A stretch of 64,000 bases of DNA from positions 3,539,040 to 3,603,039 of the forward strand of contig SMSO01000035.1 in NCBI GenBank assembly GCA_004764695.1. Reading direction: 5' to 3'. Origin of the DNA: Schizochytrium sp. TIO01 (Eukaryota; Sar; Bigyra; Thraustochytrida; Thraustochytriidae). Positions within the stretch are counted from its first letter, which is position 1; each line of letters opens with the position of its first letter. Below are positions 11,701 to 23,820 of this stretch, in pieces. A program made the translations under genes and the position numbers. The notes beneath the pieces are model-generated. The model was not told the origin of the DNA. It ran no database searches and saw nothing but the letters and a program-made list of their open reading frames with translations.

Positions 11701-12847
11701 CCAGCCAGCGAGCCAGTCCATCGTCTTCGAAGCCGGGACCGCAGACGGCGGGGCGCAAGGCTCTGCCACTCTGCTCGTCCCTGCGAACTCCAAAGCATCG
11801 CCTCGGAAAGAATCGAAGGCATCGAAAGAAAGGATCGAAAAGAATTATTGGCTCTTCTTCGCTCTGTTGACTTGCAAAGAAGGAACAAGGAAAGAACGGA
11901 AGAGCACCCAAAGAAAGAACGACTGCTACGCATTAGGATAGGAGGCGCACTAATGGCTGCTGAGGAAATGTCTTCGGGCGCTTCCTTCGACGAAGGAGCG
12001 CACACCCACTGTAACGAAGCAGTATGTGTAAAGAAAGGAGCAAGAGCGCCAAAGCTCGTTTCTCGATCAGTAAACCAACGAAGCGAATGGCCATGAGAGA
12101 GAGCAAGAAAGCTTCAGGCGCGTGTCGCAGGCTTCTGCTCCTCTTCTGGCGCTCATGGAAGAGCCGAACGGACTCAGTTCTCTAGAGCTCCGCGAAGAAG
12201 AGAAAGGCGGACGAGCCTCTCTGCCTGTTGCAAGGAGCCATTCTTAAATTCGGCTCTGGTTCAGAGCACATGCCTGTTTAATAAAAGTCTGGTGATTGGA
12301 AAGTACTGAAAACAAGCAAAATGAAGCTACTGAAAACGAACAATACAAACAATTCAAAAAAAAACAATACCAAACGAACAAACAAACAAACGACTCGAAA
12401 TATACATCCAAATCGAAGAAACCAACAGCTTTATCGGTTGAAACAAAGCTATTCTTAACGCGCGCAGACTTCCACAGCTCATCTTCGATGGTCCATGGGG
12501 ACACTCGAAACCCGTCATCGCCACTGTCATATTCAATTTATAGCTGTCTATATCTCTCTCTCTATATATATAATATATGCACCACATCCGATGTCCAAAG
12601 AAATGTCTCCGCGCGCGTGCCCAACAAAGCAGGTACCCAACTTCAAGTTGGGCTACCTGGATTCGAGCACAAAATGCAACGGGAAGCGTCGAATACAACC
12701 AGACCAGACCAAACCGCATCAAGCCAGCAAGATAAGCTCTCTCCTCAGCGCGAGGCTTCTCAAAACCAGTCCTAAGATGCACAACCCATCACAGCATTCC
12801 TGTCAAGTCAAATCGACCATCCCTCATTTTCTCATCAGTCAGTCAGT

Positions 12848-12939
12848 CCTCCTTCTCGGACATGTATTTCTTGTAGATGTGGCGCAGCGCAAACTTCGTT
12901 CTTCAGGTCGAAGTCGGCGCGGGCGTTGCTGAGTAATTA
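12848..12939 (-). pseudogene. Coding-like 3' fragment with ARID-like C-terminal residues (doubtful)
   Basis: Read on the minus strand, AAC GCC CGC GCC GAC TTC GAC CTG AAG AAC GAA reads NARADFDLKNE. After dropping one G, TTT GCG CTG ... GAC TGA reads FALRHIYKKYMSEKED and stops. The codons are G/C-ending as in the expressed genes of this window, and the ending recalls the last helix of ARID domains. A frame break of one base lies between the halves, and upstream an AACGCCCGC direct repeat flanks a 16-base insert containing TAA and an AG. No full domain can be assembled. It may be a dead gene piece or chance. Confidence 0.25.
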
Positions 12940-13631
12940 TTAGGCGGGCGTTCTTCTCGTTCTCTTGGGAGGTCCACAGAACTCGGGCTGCGCACGCGAG
13001 AACCGGTGGATCTTGCTTCGGGCCCAGGAACTGGCTGGCTGGCTGCCTGATCTGAGCTGGACGCTGGCTCAGACCGTGCCACCTCGAGGCTCGTGCTCGG
13101 ACGTCGGCGATCTCCACTGCTCTTGCGATGGCTCGCCTCTCCACCAGCACCGTTGTTGCTGCGGCGCGTCAGGATCTCATGGTTTCGGGCAAGGATCTCC
13201 GCCGTGCTCCGTTCCATTCCGTTCCATTGTGTGTGTTCTATCATGCTCTGTTCCGTTCCTTTCCCGTTCAGCGTGGGCAGAACAGCGCGAGCCTTTCTGC
13301 CCTAGGCGATCAGAGCGACTGAGGCCCTCGTTTTCCTCCTCCTCCTCCTCATTCTCCTCGCGCGAGAGAACCTTGGGCATTTCGGCGGCAAAGCTCCGCA
13401 CCGCAATCGTCCAATGCTTGTTCAGTTGGTCTTGTTTCTCTGCGGCGCCGCGGCTTTCTCTGCGCATGGCGTCTTTGGACGGACGACGTGGTCCATCGCC
13501 ACACCGAACGAAGTAGCAAGCAGGTGGGTTGGCGCTACCGGACCCGGTGAACAACAGCATCTTTTTAACCTTGAGGGTTCCTCGCGCGTTCCCTCTGTGT
13601 TCCTCCTCTCTTTCGAGGGTGACATGCGCCG

Positions 13632-13632
13632 A

Positions 13633-13666
<34 letters not shown>

Positions 13667-13672
13667 CGATTG
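13632..13672. repeat. (ATTG)n microsatellite
   Basis: About nine ATTG/GATT units, ending in GATCGATTG. The same word recurs at 14809-14821. Confidence 0.9.
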
Positions 13673-14117
13673 TGCTATAACTGACTAAAACTTATTTTCG
13701 TGTATAGGAAACTCAGAAAATATTGGTGTCATGTGGCATCTAACAAATGAAGAACATCGTTTTCCTTCCTTTCTTCCTTTCATTCCTTCTTAATGAAAAA
13801 ATAGAACGACGCCTGTATAAACAAACCATGTGCCGTTCTTTTGGTTTGAGGAGCGGGAAAGCAGAGCTCCCAAGTGAGCACGCGATGGTTGGCCAATCGA
13901 AACTTGTGAGGCGATTGATTGACTTACTTATTTGCTTACCACTTACTTTCTGCTCGGTCCAGACAGGTAATCCGCGGAGTCATAAGAGTCATCCGCATTA
14001 TTCGCACTCTTCTTCTTCAAAGCCAACACGCGAAGCTTTATTTATCTATTTAATTATGTAATTATTTAATTAATTGATTAATTGATGAATTTATTCATTC
14101 CTCCGCATTCAATCACA

Positions 14118-14142
14118 CATTCATTCATTCATTCATTCATTC
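14118..14142. repeat. (CATT)n microsatellite
   Basis: About six CATT units. The complementary GAAT family occurs at 35850-35895. Confidence 0.85.
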
Positions 14143-14740
14143 GCTCATCGTCAAAGTTCTCTCTTCTGTGACCCAACCGTTTCTTCGCCTCGTAAATACT
14201 TCGCTCCTCCGCATTGGAGGTGCAAAAGCAGAAAGAAGAAGAAGGCGTCCCTTCACCCTCAGCTCAGAACGCCCCAGCTTCAAACACATGAATGAATCCC
14301 ATCGTCGAAGCCTTCGATTCCCTTCATCGGCAGCAGCATCGGTAAAGGTCGCCTCTTCGGGTTCAGGAACTTCAAGGCAAGAATAATAGGCGGGTGTTCC
14401 AATTGACGTTCTTCTTACTTCCTGCTCGAGACCTCAGCGAGAACGAATCCCACGCACGAACAGGGAGTGACAATTGCACGAACAACAAGTAAGTAAGTAA
14501 GTAACTACATCACTCAGTTCTTTCAGAGCGAATACAGCGAAGCGATCAAAGCAGATAAAGTAAGCAAAGTAAGCAAGTAAAGTACAGCGAATCAATTAAA
14601 TTAGGCAACAAAAGAATGAATGAATGAATACACGAGTGCATGCATGGATCAATGCAAAAACTTGTAGGTTCTCCGCAGAGACATTTCTTCTCTTTCTTTG
14701 CCCTCCGTGTTATGCTCCTCTCACACTGATCGATCGGCTC

Positions 14741-14790
14741 TGAAGAAAGAGAGAGAGAGCGAAAGAGAGAGAGAGAGAAAGAAAGAAGAG
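14741..14790. repeat. Purine-rich GA/GAAA tract
   Basis: Fifty bases of almost pure A and G (GAGAGA and GAAA words). Confidence 0.8.
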
Positions 14791-16163
14791 CAACGCATGA
14801 AAGACTGATTGATTGATTGATCTCTTGCCCACTTCTTCAGTAGAAAAGGCACAAGGGGCACTGTAGCCGCGATTCTCGACACGGCACTTCTCGAAACGAA
14901 AGCGAGTACAGGCACATTAAGCCCTAAGAGGCAGTAGGCCAGCGCTACCGCAAAACGCTGACGCCCCTGATGACTTTCTTTTTAGGCCTTACTTTTAGTT
15001 TTTTTCTTTCTTTCTTTCTTTTCTTTCACTTTTCATGAAACAGCTCCGTATGTTTCCTCGTGAGAAGAGTCCTTCACACTGACTCAGCCCGACTTTTCAA
15101 AGAAAGTCTCACCCGCTTTCCCCATTGGACTCGCATTGGACAGTACACAGACAGAAATGGCGATGCTAAAGCTTGGAACTGGTATTGTTACATCTGTACT
15201 TTTAAGAATTAGTTTTGGAGTATGGTGACAGAATCAAAAACATTTATTTTTTGAAAGCAAATTTCTTTTAAAGAATGGAAAGAGGCTACTACAGCAGTCA
15301 TGAGAGCGCCCGAGGAAATTTCATTGGTTATTTGCGCGCCAGAGTCTGATACAAGTCCTATACGGCGATCAGTTAACCGTGGGGGGAGCTAGATGCAGAA
15401 GCTGGTCTTCACCGCAGCAAGTTTCACATACTCCTTCATTACACCCTTCACGGAAGGGTCATTTCTGCAGGCAATAGGGCAACGAGGGGGGTATCGGTAA
15501 GGAGATCTCGCTGGCTTCTGACGCGTCAACGGTTTACGCGTTCTCAGTGGCGCTTAGAGGACCACACATCCAATAAACGCCAAACTTTCGCTTTCCCTCT
15601 CTTCGTCCCTCTGTTTGGAGGCGCGATCTGTCGCGCCTTTCACATACTGTCCGCCTGCAGTGGCATCAAGTCTGCAGACTGACCCCACTCTCCCACAGCC
15701 CCTCCCATTGCCACTGCCTTTATTTCCCCCCCTCAGCCAGAGGCGCCCACAAAACCCAGTGGTGCTTGTGAATGCCTCGCCCAGGCCTTCGTCGCGCGCG
15801 CAGGACCACCCATTCGCTTCTGCCCCCTGAGTGCGCGCGCAGGGACTCCCGAGAGCTGTCTGAGGCGTCTCCCCGCAGTGAAGGCGAGGAATGAATGGGT
15901 GGCGAGCGATGCGCCTGTGAAGAAAAAAAGCAACTAAGAAAGAAAGAAAGAAAGACAGAAAAGAGATGAAAAGACAACTAACAACAGAAGTGTAATAAGA
16001 AAATAATATAAGCCACAAAGAAAGCGACAGAGTGAACGATTTCTTCGCACCACCGCCTAAGCCGGCATTACCAGCGCCTATGTACACCACATCAAACTGC
16101 TCTGGCCTTCTTCTTCGCGCCGTTCTTTTCGCTCTTCAGGAGACTTCGCAACTTGAAAAGAAC

Positions 16164-16280
<117 letters not shown>

Positions 16281-18131
16281 CAACTAAAAACTAAAAAACC
16301 AACTAAGCAAATAATTTGTGCATTAAGAAAGGAAAGGAAGGAAGCAACAGTCGGTCTTCAAGTTCTCAGGAAAACCAACCTTGCGATAGACTGAGTGGCC
16401 ACGAGCAATTCGAGGCGGAGGCCGACTCTGCCGTGAAGATCTCTCTCGCAGAGACCACGCGGCGGCGGCTTTCGGAGAGACTGCGGGCGCCTGCGAGGCC
16501 TTCACGCGAGGCCTTCAGACGAAGCACGAGAGAGAGCGATGGAATCTGTGCATGGCCACTAAAGAAGGGCTCGCTAGCAGCCTCCTAGTTGCCACTACGG
16601 GCGTAGGTGGACCTGAGCAGAGTGAAATAAAGCCTAGCTGTAGGTAGGACTGCCGCTAGCGATGCTTGGCTGCAGAACCCATTTTCGAGTTTCAAAAAAA
16701 AGCAAAGCACTTTTGAGAACTCGCTCGCTACTGAAAATGAGAATAATCGACCCTTCACGCCGCTCTGCGAAAGCTAATTTGGAAAACTCGCGGGCCCTGG
16801 AATGCAAAGGCGCATTTACTTTACAGCAGAAGCCGCGAAGAAGAAAGCTCCGAGCAGTCGCATTTGAGTTCCTTCCTCGCGCGTGTACTGTATTGAGGCT
16901 AGATTTGCGCAAGATCACTCACTCACTCACTCTTGGAACAGAACGCCGGGAGTCGGTATAAAGGAGGAGGCGTTCTTTGTCTGAATTGCTGCCAAAATAT
17001 AGACAAACTCACAGTGTTTTAAGACGCTCTTTTCTTTGTTTGGGTGATCGTCGAAAGTAATACAACAGCTGTAACTAAGAGCTTTTTCTTAGAATTAAAC
17101 AAAACCATATCGCAGAAGTCTATTTTTAATCAATGAAAAAAAGAAAGAAAAAGAGAAAAGAGAAAAGAAAAAGAGAAAAGAAAAAGAAAAGACAGAGTAC
17201 CACAGAGGCAACTTTCAAGGCAAAAGAAAAAGGCTGTTTGCCATCTCTTCGTACAAACTTACTTTCTGCACTCGCGAGATCTCTCTTCGCAGGAATGAAC
17301 ATCATTTACCCTATATTAACTACTACCAGATTCAAAATTTCAAACGTATCGGGAGTATACCATACCTTTTACCTCTAAACGCGCGTGTATCGGTTGCGTC
17401 AGAGCGTCACAGGAGCGCCAATCCTCACTCTTCTCCACTACCTTTCAAAATTCCCAGTGACGTATCCTTTCAATCTGTCCCCTCAGCTCTGCCACGTTGG
17501 CCCCCGTAGGTACAAGGAGACACCTCACCTTGGTATCCACCCGCACTCTTCTAGCCTACCCCCCAGTAGGCTGTCCCTGGTGTGCGGGCCATCGCATCTT
17601 CGGGGGGTACTGCGCGAAGGCGGGTAATTAATATATTTGACTTTGTTTAATCAACTCTTCGGGTGACCGGCATCAGTGCAATGGGATTGCGTAATGTAGC
17701 GATGCACCCTCTGTCTTCGTGGGTATACTACGCACAGAGATCGATCGCTGTTATGGCGATGAGCGTCCATCGAACGAGCTTTTCCGTCTTTGGCGACGCG
17801 GCGTACAGCCAAGTCTAAGGGAAAGCGCAATATTGCTCTTTGAACCTGTAAGGTCAAGCAAAGTAAAGTACAAACAAATAAATAAACATTTGCCAAATTA
17901 ACTTGTTCTGTTTTCATTTTATTTAACTTTTTATTTAATTTTCTATTTAGTTGAAATGCATGCATTGCTCGGAATGCCGTCGATATCACATGCATTCCAT
18001 GCTGCGAGACGAGAGTAGACTACACGGCCCAAATTACGAGAATAAAGCTGCGCGGAGCAGAGCCTCCGTGGCCTCCAGAACAACAGAAGACTGAAATAGA
18101 GAGAGAGATGATTCAACTAACTAAGTAACCT

Positions 18132-18132
<1 letters not shown>

Positions 18133-18182
<50 letters not shown>
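18133..18182. repeat. (CTAA)n, about 12 copies
   Basis: Perfect CTAA array, extended by related words on its left (CTAAGTAACC). It is shorter and simpler than a usual telomeric unit and lies inside the chromosome arm as seen here, so I treat it as a microsatellite. Confidence 0.9.
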
Positions 18183-18349
18183 GTCTATACACAATACAGC
18201 TCACACAATGTTTGTTTACGAAGAAGATGGAAACAGAGAGGAGGGAGAGCGCTAGCAGCGCCGGTAGGGAGGCCTAGCCAGACAGGCGCCGGAAGTTGAA
18301 AGCGCGCGTGGAAAGGCAAAGAACGAATGGGTGGTGAGGAGACTTCGAA

Positions 18350-18352
18350 GAA

Positions 18353-18395
<43 letters not shown>
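18350..18395. repeat. (AAAG)n, about 11 copies
   Basis: Second AAAG array, same strand as the one at 16164. Degenerate AAAG words continue to 18440. Confidence 0.9.
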
Positions 18396-18750
18396 GACTT
18401 TGAAAGAAAGAGAGTCAGAGAGTAAGAAAGAAAGAAAGGCCTTTGAAAGAGGTGTTGCGAAGAGAGCTTTGGAGGGAATGAAAGAGCCTAAAACGCCCCA
18501 AAAAGAAAAGGTATCCATCGTCCATTATCGACGGCTGATTTCACTCTCTCTCTCTCTGTGAAAGCAGAGAAAGCGAATGGACATTCTCGAAGTGAGGCAG
18601 CCTGAAAGGGAAAACTAGCAGTGCCTACGTACCTCCCTATCGTCTGGTTTCCACAACGCAAATCATGAGTACGATGGTCAATTCAATTGATGAATGGATA
18701 ACTCACTCAACGGAGCTGCGACTATGATCGTCACCTTTTTCTTTCTATAT

Positions 18751-18780
18751 TTCTTTCTTTCTTTCTTTCTTTCTTTCTTT
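18751..18780. repeat. (TTTC)n microsatellite
   Basis: About 7 TTTC units, the complement of the AAAG arrays, 360 bases after the second of them in opposite orientation. Confidence 0.9.
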
Positions 18781-19831
18781 ATTTATTTTGTCTTCTTCTT
18801 TCAAAGTATTTGCAAAGTCTAGTGCCAAAGAATAAGAAGACAGTTCCATCGTATGCGCGAGTGAGTAAGTGAGAGAGTGAATGAAAGAGTGAGTGAATGG
18901 ATGAAAGCCAACAAATACAGCGCTTCTTCGGTCGAAAACAGCGTCAGAAGAGTGACAAAGTGCGGCGCAGACGGCCTCAAAGACAGTCTTCTTCTCACGC
19001 TCATGCACAATGCACAGAGTAAGATCAGATCAGAAAAAGCGCAGAGAAGCGCTGTTCTGCTCATGTCGAATTAAAAGAACCTGAGAAAGAAAGAACGAAG
19101 GCATCGCCTGAGATACTAATATTCCACTACCTGAACAAATATATAATAATAAATAATCTTAATCAAAAATATTTATTCTTTTAAAGCGATTTCTTAGTAC
19201 TTTCTCGATTTGAAGTTCAAGTTAGTGAACTTTTAAAACCTCACCCGGAAAAAGAATTTGCAATAGTTAAAGAGAAAATGTTAAAATTTAAAGCAACACT
19301 TCATAGGATTGATAACCACAACAACGACAGTCAATCAATTTCCTTTCAAAAGCAGATGACGCAAGTAAAAGACTTTTTCACTGATACTAAATCCCCTTAC
19401 CGAACGGCAGAGAACTTCTTAGAAGAGAAGAAAAGAAAAGGAAAGAAAAGAAGCGGCAGAGGAGGTGAGGGTAGAATAGGGCCAATTAGCTTGCCGCTAA
19501 GGTGAACTAACTAAGTATTTTTAGTTGTTGGAATGAATGGAATGAATGGAAGGAGAGATTGAGAGGCGCTTAGAAGGCAGAAGAAGAAGAGGAGAAGAAA
19601 GAAATAGGGGAATACAAGGAGGACGAAAACTGGTGGCAGCAAACCCGAAACCTCAGGTCGCGAGTTCGCCGGCCAACCACACATTGATCAATCGATAGCC
19701 CATCGCATCGGTTGACCAGTCTCACCGGAGTCGTTTGCGCTCCAGTTAGTTGACACAAACAACGAATTTCACAAACCGCACAGGTCTTTGTTGAAGTAGT
19801 CCGTGTAGACGACATTCAAGAAACAAGAACC

Positions 19832-22800
19832 ATGGTTTCCCAGGAGCTTTGCGAGAAGATCCTCAAGGCCGAGACCAACGAGTCTCTCAAGGAGGTCGCC
19901 GAGCAGCTCGCGGCTGAGGTCAAGGATGCCGGCGTTGAGGCCTTCGTCGGCGACAACGGTCTCCTCAAGACCCTCGATGCCGCCCTCGGTGACGAGAACA
20001 ACGCCGTCGCTCGCGAGGGTGGTGTACTCCTCTTCGGTGCCCTCTCCAAGAAGGTCAAGGGTGCCGCTCTTCCCTTCCTCCTCCCCCGCCTCGACACTGT
20101 AATTGACCAGGCCGGTGACAAGAAGTCCGCTGACCTCCGTAAGGCCGCCTCCAAGGCTGCCAAGGCTGTCGTCAAGATCATGACCCCGGCCCCCGTCGCC
20201 ATGCTCTTCGACCACCTCCTCAAGGAGGCCCAGGAGCACCCCAAGTGGCAGGTCAAGGTTCTCTGCATGGAGCTCCTTGCCGCCTTCACCGAGGTCGGCC
20301 CCGACTTCATCGCCACCCGCATGGTTGAGCTTGTGCCTGCCCTCTCCGCCCTCATGTGGGACTCCAAGAAGCAGGTCAAGGAGGCCGCCGCCGCCGCTCT
20401 CCAGGCTTGCTGCAAGTCCATCGACAACAACGATATTCCAGCCCTTCGTGCCTGCCCTCGTCGCTGCCATCGCCCACCCCGACCAGGTCGAGGAGTGCGT
20501 TCACACTCTTGCCGCCACCACCTTCGTCCAGTCCGTCGATGCCTCTGCTCTCTCCATCACTGTGCCCCTCCTCGAGCGTGGCTTCCGTGAGAAGAAGACC
20601 GCCGTCAAGCGTAAGTGTGCCGTCATCACTGAGAACTTGGCCAAGCTCGTCGACAACCCCGACCACGTCGCCACCTTCATGCCCGTGCTCGAGCCCGCTC
20701 TTGCCAAGGCCTCCGAGGAGGTCGCTGACCCCGAGTGCCGTTCCCGTTGTGCTGCTGCCCACCAGGCTCTCCTCGACATTGCCAAGCGTGGCAACCGCGT
20801 CGCCGCCCTCGCTGCCGCCCCCATCGACAAGGTCGAGGCTGCCGTCAAGAAGGCCGTGACCAAGTTCGAGGGTAAGGTCGCCGATGAGGCCCAGGAGGTT
20901 TCCTTCAAGTTCGCCGCTCGCTGCGCCCAGCTCCTCTCCACCACCGACGCCGATGCCGATGACTACAAGGAGACCCTCATCCCGGTCCTCAAGGTTCTCA
21001 TGCCCGAGGGCAAGAACAAGAAGGCTGACTGTGAGCCCGTCGCCGCCGCTATCCGCCAGGAGATGCTCTCCGGTGATGCCGCCGCCACTGGTGGTGCCAA
21101 GGAGGAGTTCGAAGAGGACGAGGAGGACAAGAAGCTCGAGCAGCTCTGTGATTGCCGTTTCTCCCTTGCCTACGGTTCCCGTATTCTTCTCAACAACGCC
21201 CGTCTCTACCTCAAGCGTGGTATGCGCTACGGTATCGTGGCCGCCAAGTCTGCCGGTAAGACCACCCTCCTTACCTCCATCGCCAACGGCCAGGTTGAGG
21301 GCTTCCCCGTCGACAAGCTCAAGACCATCTTTGTGCAGACCGATATCCCTGCCAAGAAGGCCCGCTGGTCCATCATCGAGTTCGCCAAGGACGCCGTCAT
21401 GGAGGAGATGAAGCTTTCCGAAGAGGAGATCGCCTCTGCTCTTGTCGAGTCTGGCTTTGAGGGCCGTCTCAACGACCCCATTACCTCCTTCTCTGGTGGT
21501 CAGCGCATGAAGCTCGCCCTTACCGTTGCTATGCTCCGTAAGGCCGATATTCTCCTTATGGATGAGCCCACTAACCACTTGGACGTCATCAACGTTCAGT
21601 GGGTCGTCGACTACCTCATGGGTGACCACTGCAAGAACGTCACTTCCCTCATTGTCTCCCACGACACCAAGTTCCTCGACAACGTGTCCACCCACATCAT
21701 CCACTTCGACACCCTCAAGCTCAACAACTACAAGGGTAACCTTTCCAAGTTCGTCGAGCGCTTCCCTGAGGCCAAGGCTTACTACGACTTGACCGCTTCC
21801 AAGCTTGCCTTCAAGTTCCCCAAGCCTGGTCCTCTCGATGGTGTCAAGTCCAAGGGTCGTCCCATCATGTCCATGACTGACGTCTCCTTCACCTACCCCG
21901 GCTGCGAGAAGCCCCAGCTCGAGCACATCAGTGTCCGTGTCTCTATGGCCTCCCGTATTGCCTGTGTCGGTGCCAACGGTGCCGGTAAGTCCACCATGAT
22001 CAAGCTCCTCACCGGTGAGTTCAAGCCGAGCAAGGGTGTCATCTTCAAGCACCCCAACTGTAAGTTCGCCTACGTCGCTCAGCACGCCTTCCACCACATC
22101 GAGCAGCACCTTGACAAGACCGCCAACGAGTACATCCAGTGGCGTTACCAGGGTGGTGAGGACAAGGAGGCTCTCCGCAAGGAGACCGTCAAGATCTCTG
22201 ACGAGGAGGCCGCCAAGATGAAGGAGCCCATCCAGGTCAACGTCGAGACCGAGGATGGCAAGACCCTCAAGGAGAAGCGCGTCGTCGACCGCATTCTCTC
22301 CCGCCGTAAGAACGGTAAGACCCTCGAGTACGAGGTCAAGTGGGTTGGCAAGTCCCAAGACCAGAACACCTGGTTCCCCCGTGACAAGCTCGAGGACCTC
22401 GGCTTCAAGAAGCTCCTCGATGAGGTCGATCGTCGCAAGGCCGCCGCTGAGGGTGCCTTCCAGCGTGTCCTCTCCCAGGCCAACGTCGAGAAGCATCTTG
22501 AGGATGTCGGTCTCGACCGTGAGCTCGGAACCCACAACCGTATCCGCTCCCTCTCTGGTGGCCAGAAGGTCAAGGTCGTGCTTGCCGCTGCCATGTGGGC
22601 CCAGCCGCACTTGATCATTCTCGATGAGCCCACCAACTACCTCGATCGTGAGGCCCTTGGTGCCCTCGCCACCGCCATCAACAACTTCGAGGGTGGTGTT
22701 CTTCTCATTACCCACAACCAGGAGTTCGCTGATGCCACCACCCGCGAGACCTGGGTCGTCGCCAACCACCGTTGTGATATCAAGGGTGATGCCGACTGGG

Positions 22801-23015
22801 CCGCCTACGCCGCTGAGGCCCTCGAGCTTGCCGCCGAGGAGGAGCAGGTCGATGCTCTCGGAAACAAGATCGAGAAGAAGAAGCTCCCCAAGGATGTGTC
22901 CGCCAAGGACAAGAAGAAGATGATGAAGGAGCTCAAGAAGAAGATCAAGGATGACGATGACATGACCGAGTTCGAGGAGGCTTGCGCCACCGAGTGGGGT
23001 CTCTTCTCTGCTTAA
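19832..23015 (+). CDS. Translation elongation factor 3 (eEF3), needs a +1 frame change
   Basis: eEF3 is a cytosolic ribosome-bound ABC ATPase that helps E-site tRNA release and late translocation. About 1060 residues are encoded, close to the fungal length (about 1044). Order: HEAT repeats (about 1-320), a linker helix bundle, ABC1 (about 450-640; signature SGGQ, Walker B ILLMDEPTNHLD), ABC2 (about 690-960; Walker A GANGAGKST, signature LSGGQKVK, Walker B LIILDEPTNYLD) with the eEF3-specific chromodomain insert (about 815-865), and a short Lys-rich tail. ABC1 Walker A is unusual: AAKSAGKTT (A470-T478), with Ala for the first Gly. The first frame runs from ATG 19832 to Ile202 and would stop at 20588; homology then continues one base later at Gln203 (CAG at 20439) to TAA at 23013-23015. 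Third positions are strongly C/G, as in a highly expressed gene. Confidence 0.93.
20432..20441 (+). other. Frame break in eEF3 (GAT ATT C CAG)
   Basis: Zero frame reads GAT ATT CCA; the homologous frame reads CAG CCC TTC after one extra base. Alignment with the known eEF3 pattern (DI-x-x-F-x-P) leaves no gap. Removing one T gives GAT ATC CAG, which fits this gene's C-ending codons, so a one-base T insertion (mutation or sequencing) is the simplest reading. CCA occurs nowhere else in frame in the gene. Confidence 0.6.
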
Positions 23016-23820
23016 ACGGTGTATTAGTTCCTCTCCTGAGCCCATGCCTGCATTTGCTTAGCTTTGAATTTGATGAATTGACTTTTGTTTCCCTACTCTC
23101 GCTTTCTAGTTTGATTTATGTACTCCTCCGAGTTCTTGATTGCTGTTGCTCTGGCGCTTGAAAAGGTTCTATCCACTGAGTTGAATTCTTAGGAAAGAGT
23201 ACAGCTCCTTTTTCTCTAGTTAGATCGTTGTACGTAAAGAACATGGTATCTGGTCTGGGCCAAAGTTGAGGAGCAGTCTAGCTTAAGTGTACATTGAGTA
23301 TTTTATGAACGATCTTTGTGTTAGTCTGTCCCCACTGATGTTTAGATATTGTCTTACTTAAAATTTAATATTACAATTACTCATCATGCTGCTATGAGAT
23401 TAAAAGCCTAAGTTGTTTCTGGAATATAAAATTTGAAACGTTGCTAGGTGTGGACTTGATAGTAAACTGCCAAATTTTAGTTATGGTATTATGCCCAGAA
23501 ATTAGGGCAAGGGAAATAATAAGAACCATGCCTTTCTTATTCTTAGCAACCTAAGCTGAGCAAGACTATGTATACATAAGGATTCCATTTCAGTGGAAAC
23601 AAAGGATATTATCTCCTTTTCGACGATCGAAACGACTGTTCAGAAACACAGCTGCAATATTTTAGTTCAGATGCATTCGAATCAGAGTTACGAAGTGCAT
23701 AATATTCTAGGTAACATTTTAGTTAAGTGGTCTAGATGAACAATTTTCACATTGTAAATTTGAGGTTGACCTTACCCTTGGAAGGATGGAGGCCTCTGCA
23801 CAAATGGACTTAGCGCCTTA
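23016..23820. other. Convergent 3' intergenic region
   Basis: AT-rich, non-coding, between the eEF3 and LRR gene ends. I see no conserved frame or repeat. Confidence 0.6.

Larger units (their letters stand above)
10601..15100. other. Gene desert, part 2
   Basis: Mixed AT-rich and GC-rich patches without a supported gene. It holds repeats of TTGG (10705-10729), CAGC (11686-11710), ATTG (13632-13672), CATT (14118-14142), GA-rich (14741-14790) and TTTC (15001-15028). A palindrome CTCTCTAGCTAGAGAG lies at about 11322-11337. The GC-rich patch 12840-13560 has several overlapping open frames on the minus strand, including a coding-like tail described separately. Frames there are 100-190 codons and none shows a conserved domain. 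Confidence 0.55.

Noticed and set aside
12965-13516. 183-codon plus-strand frame and the overlapping 127-codon minus frame (13177-13560)
   Set aside because: GC-rich patch open in several frames at once; no domain and low-complexity runs of Ser or Glu. The minus frame is the more protein-like but not enough to call.
20376-23045. 889-codon minus-strand frame opposite eEF3
   Set aside because: It is the mirror of a gene with C/G-ending codons; its Leu/Gly/Glu/Val-rich composition is what antisense of such codons gives, and no domain appears.
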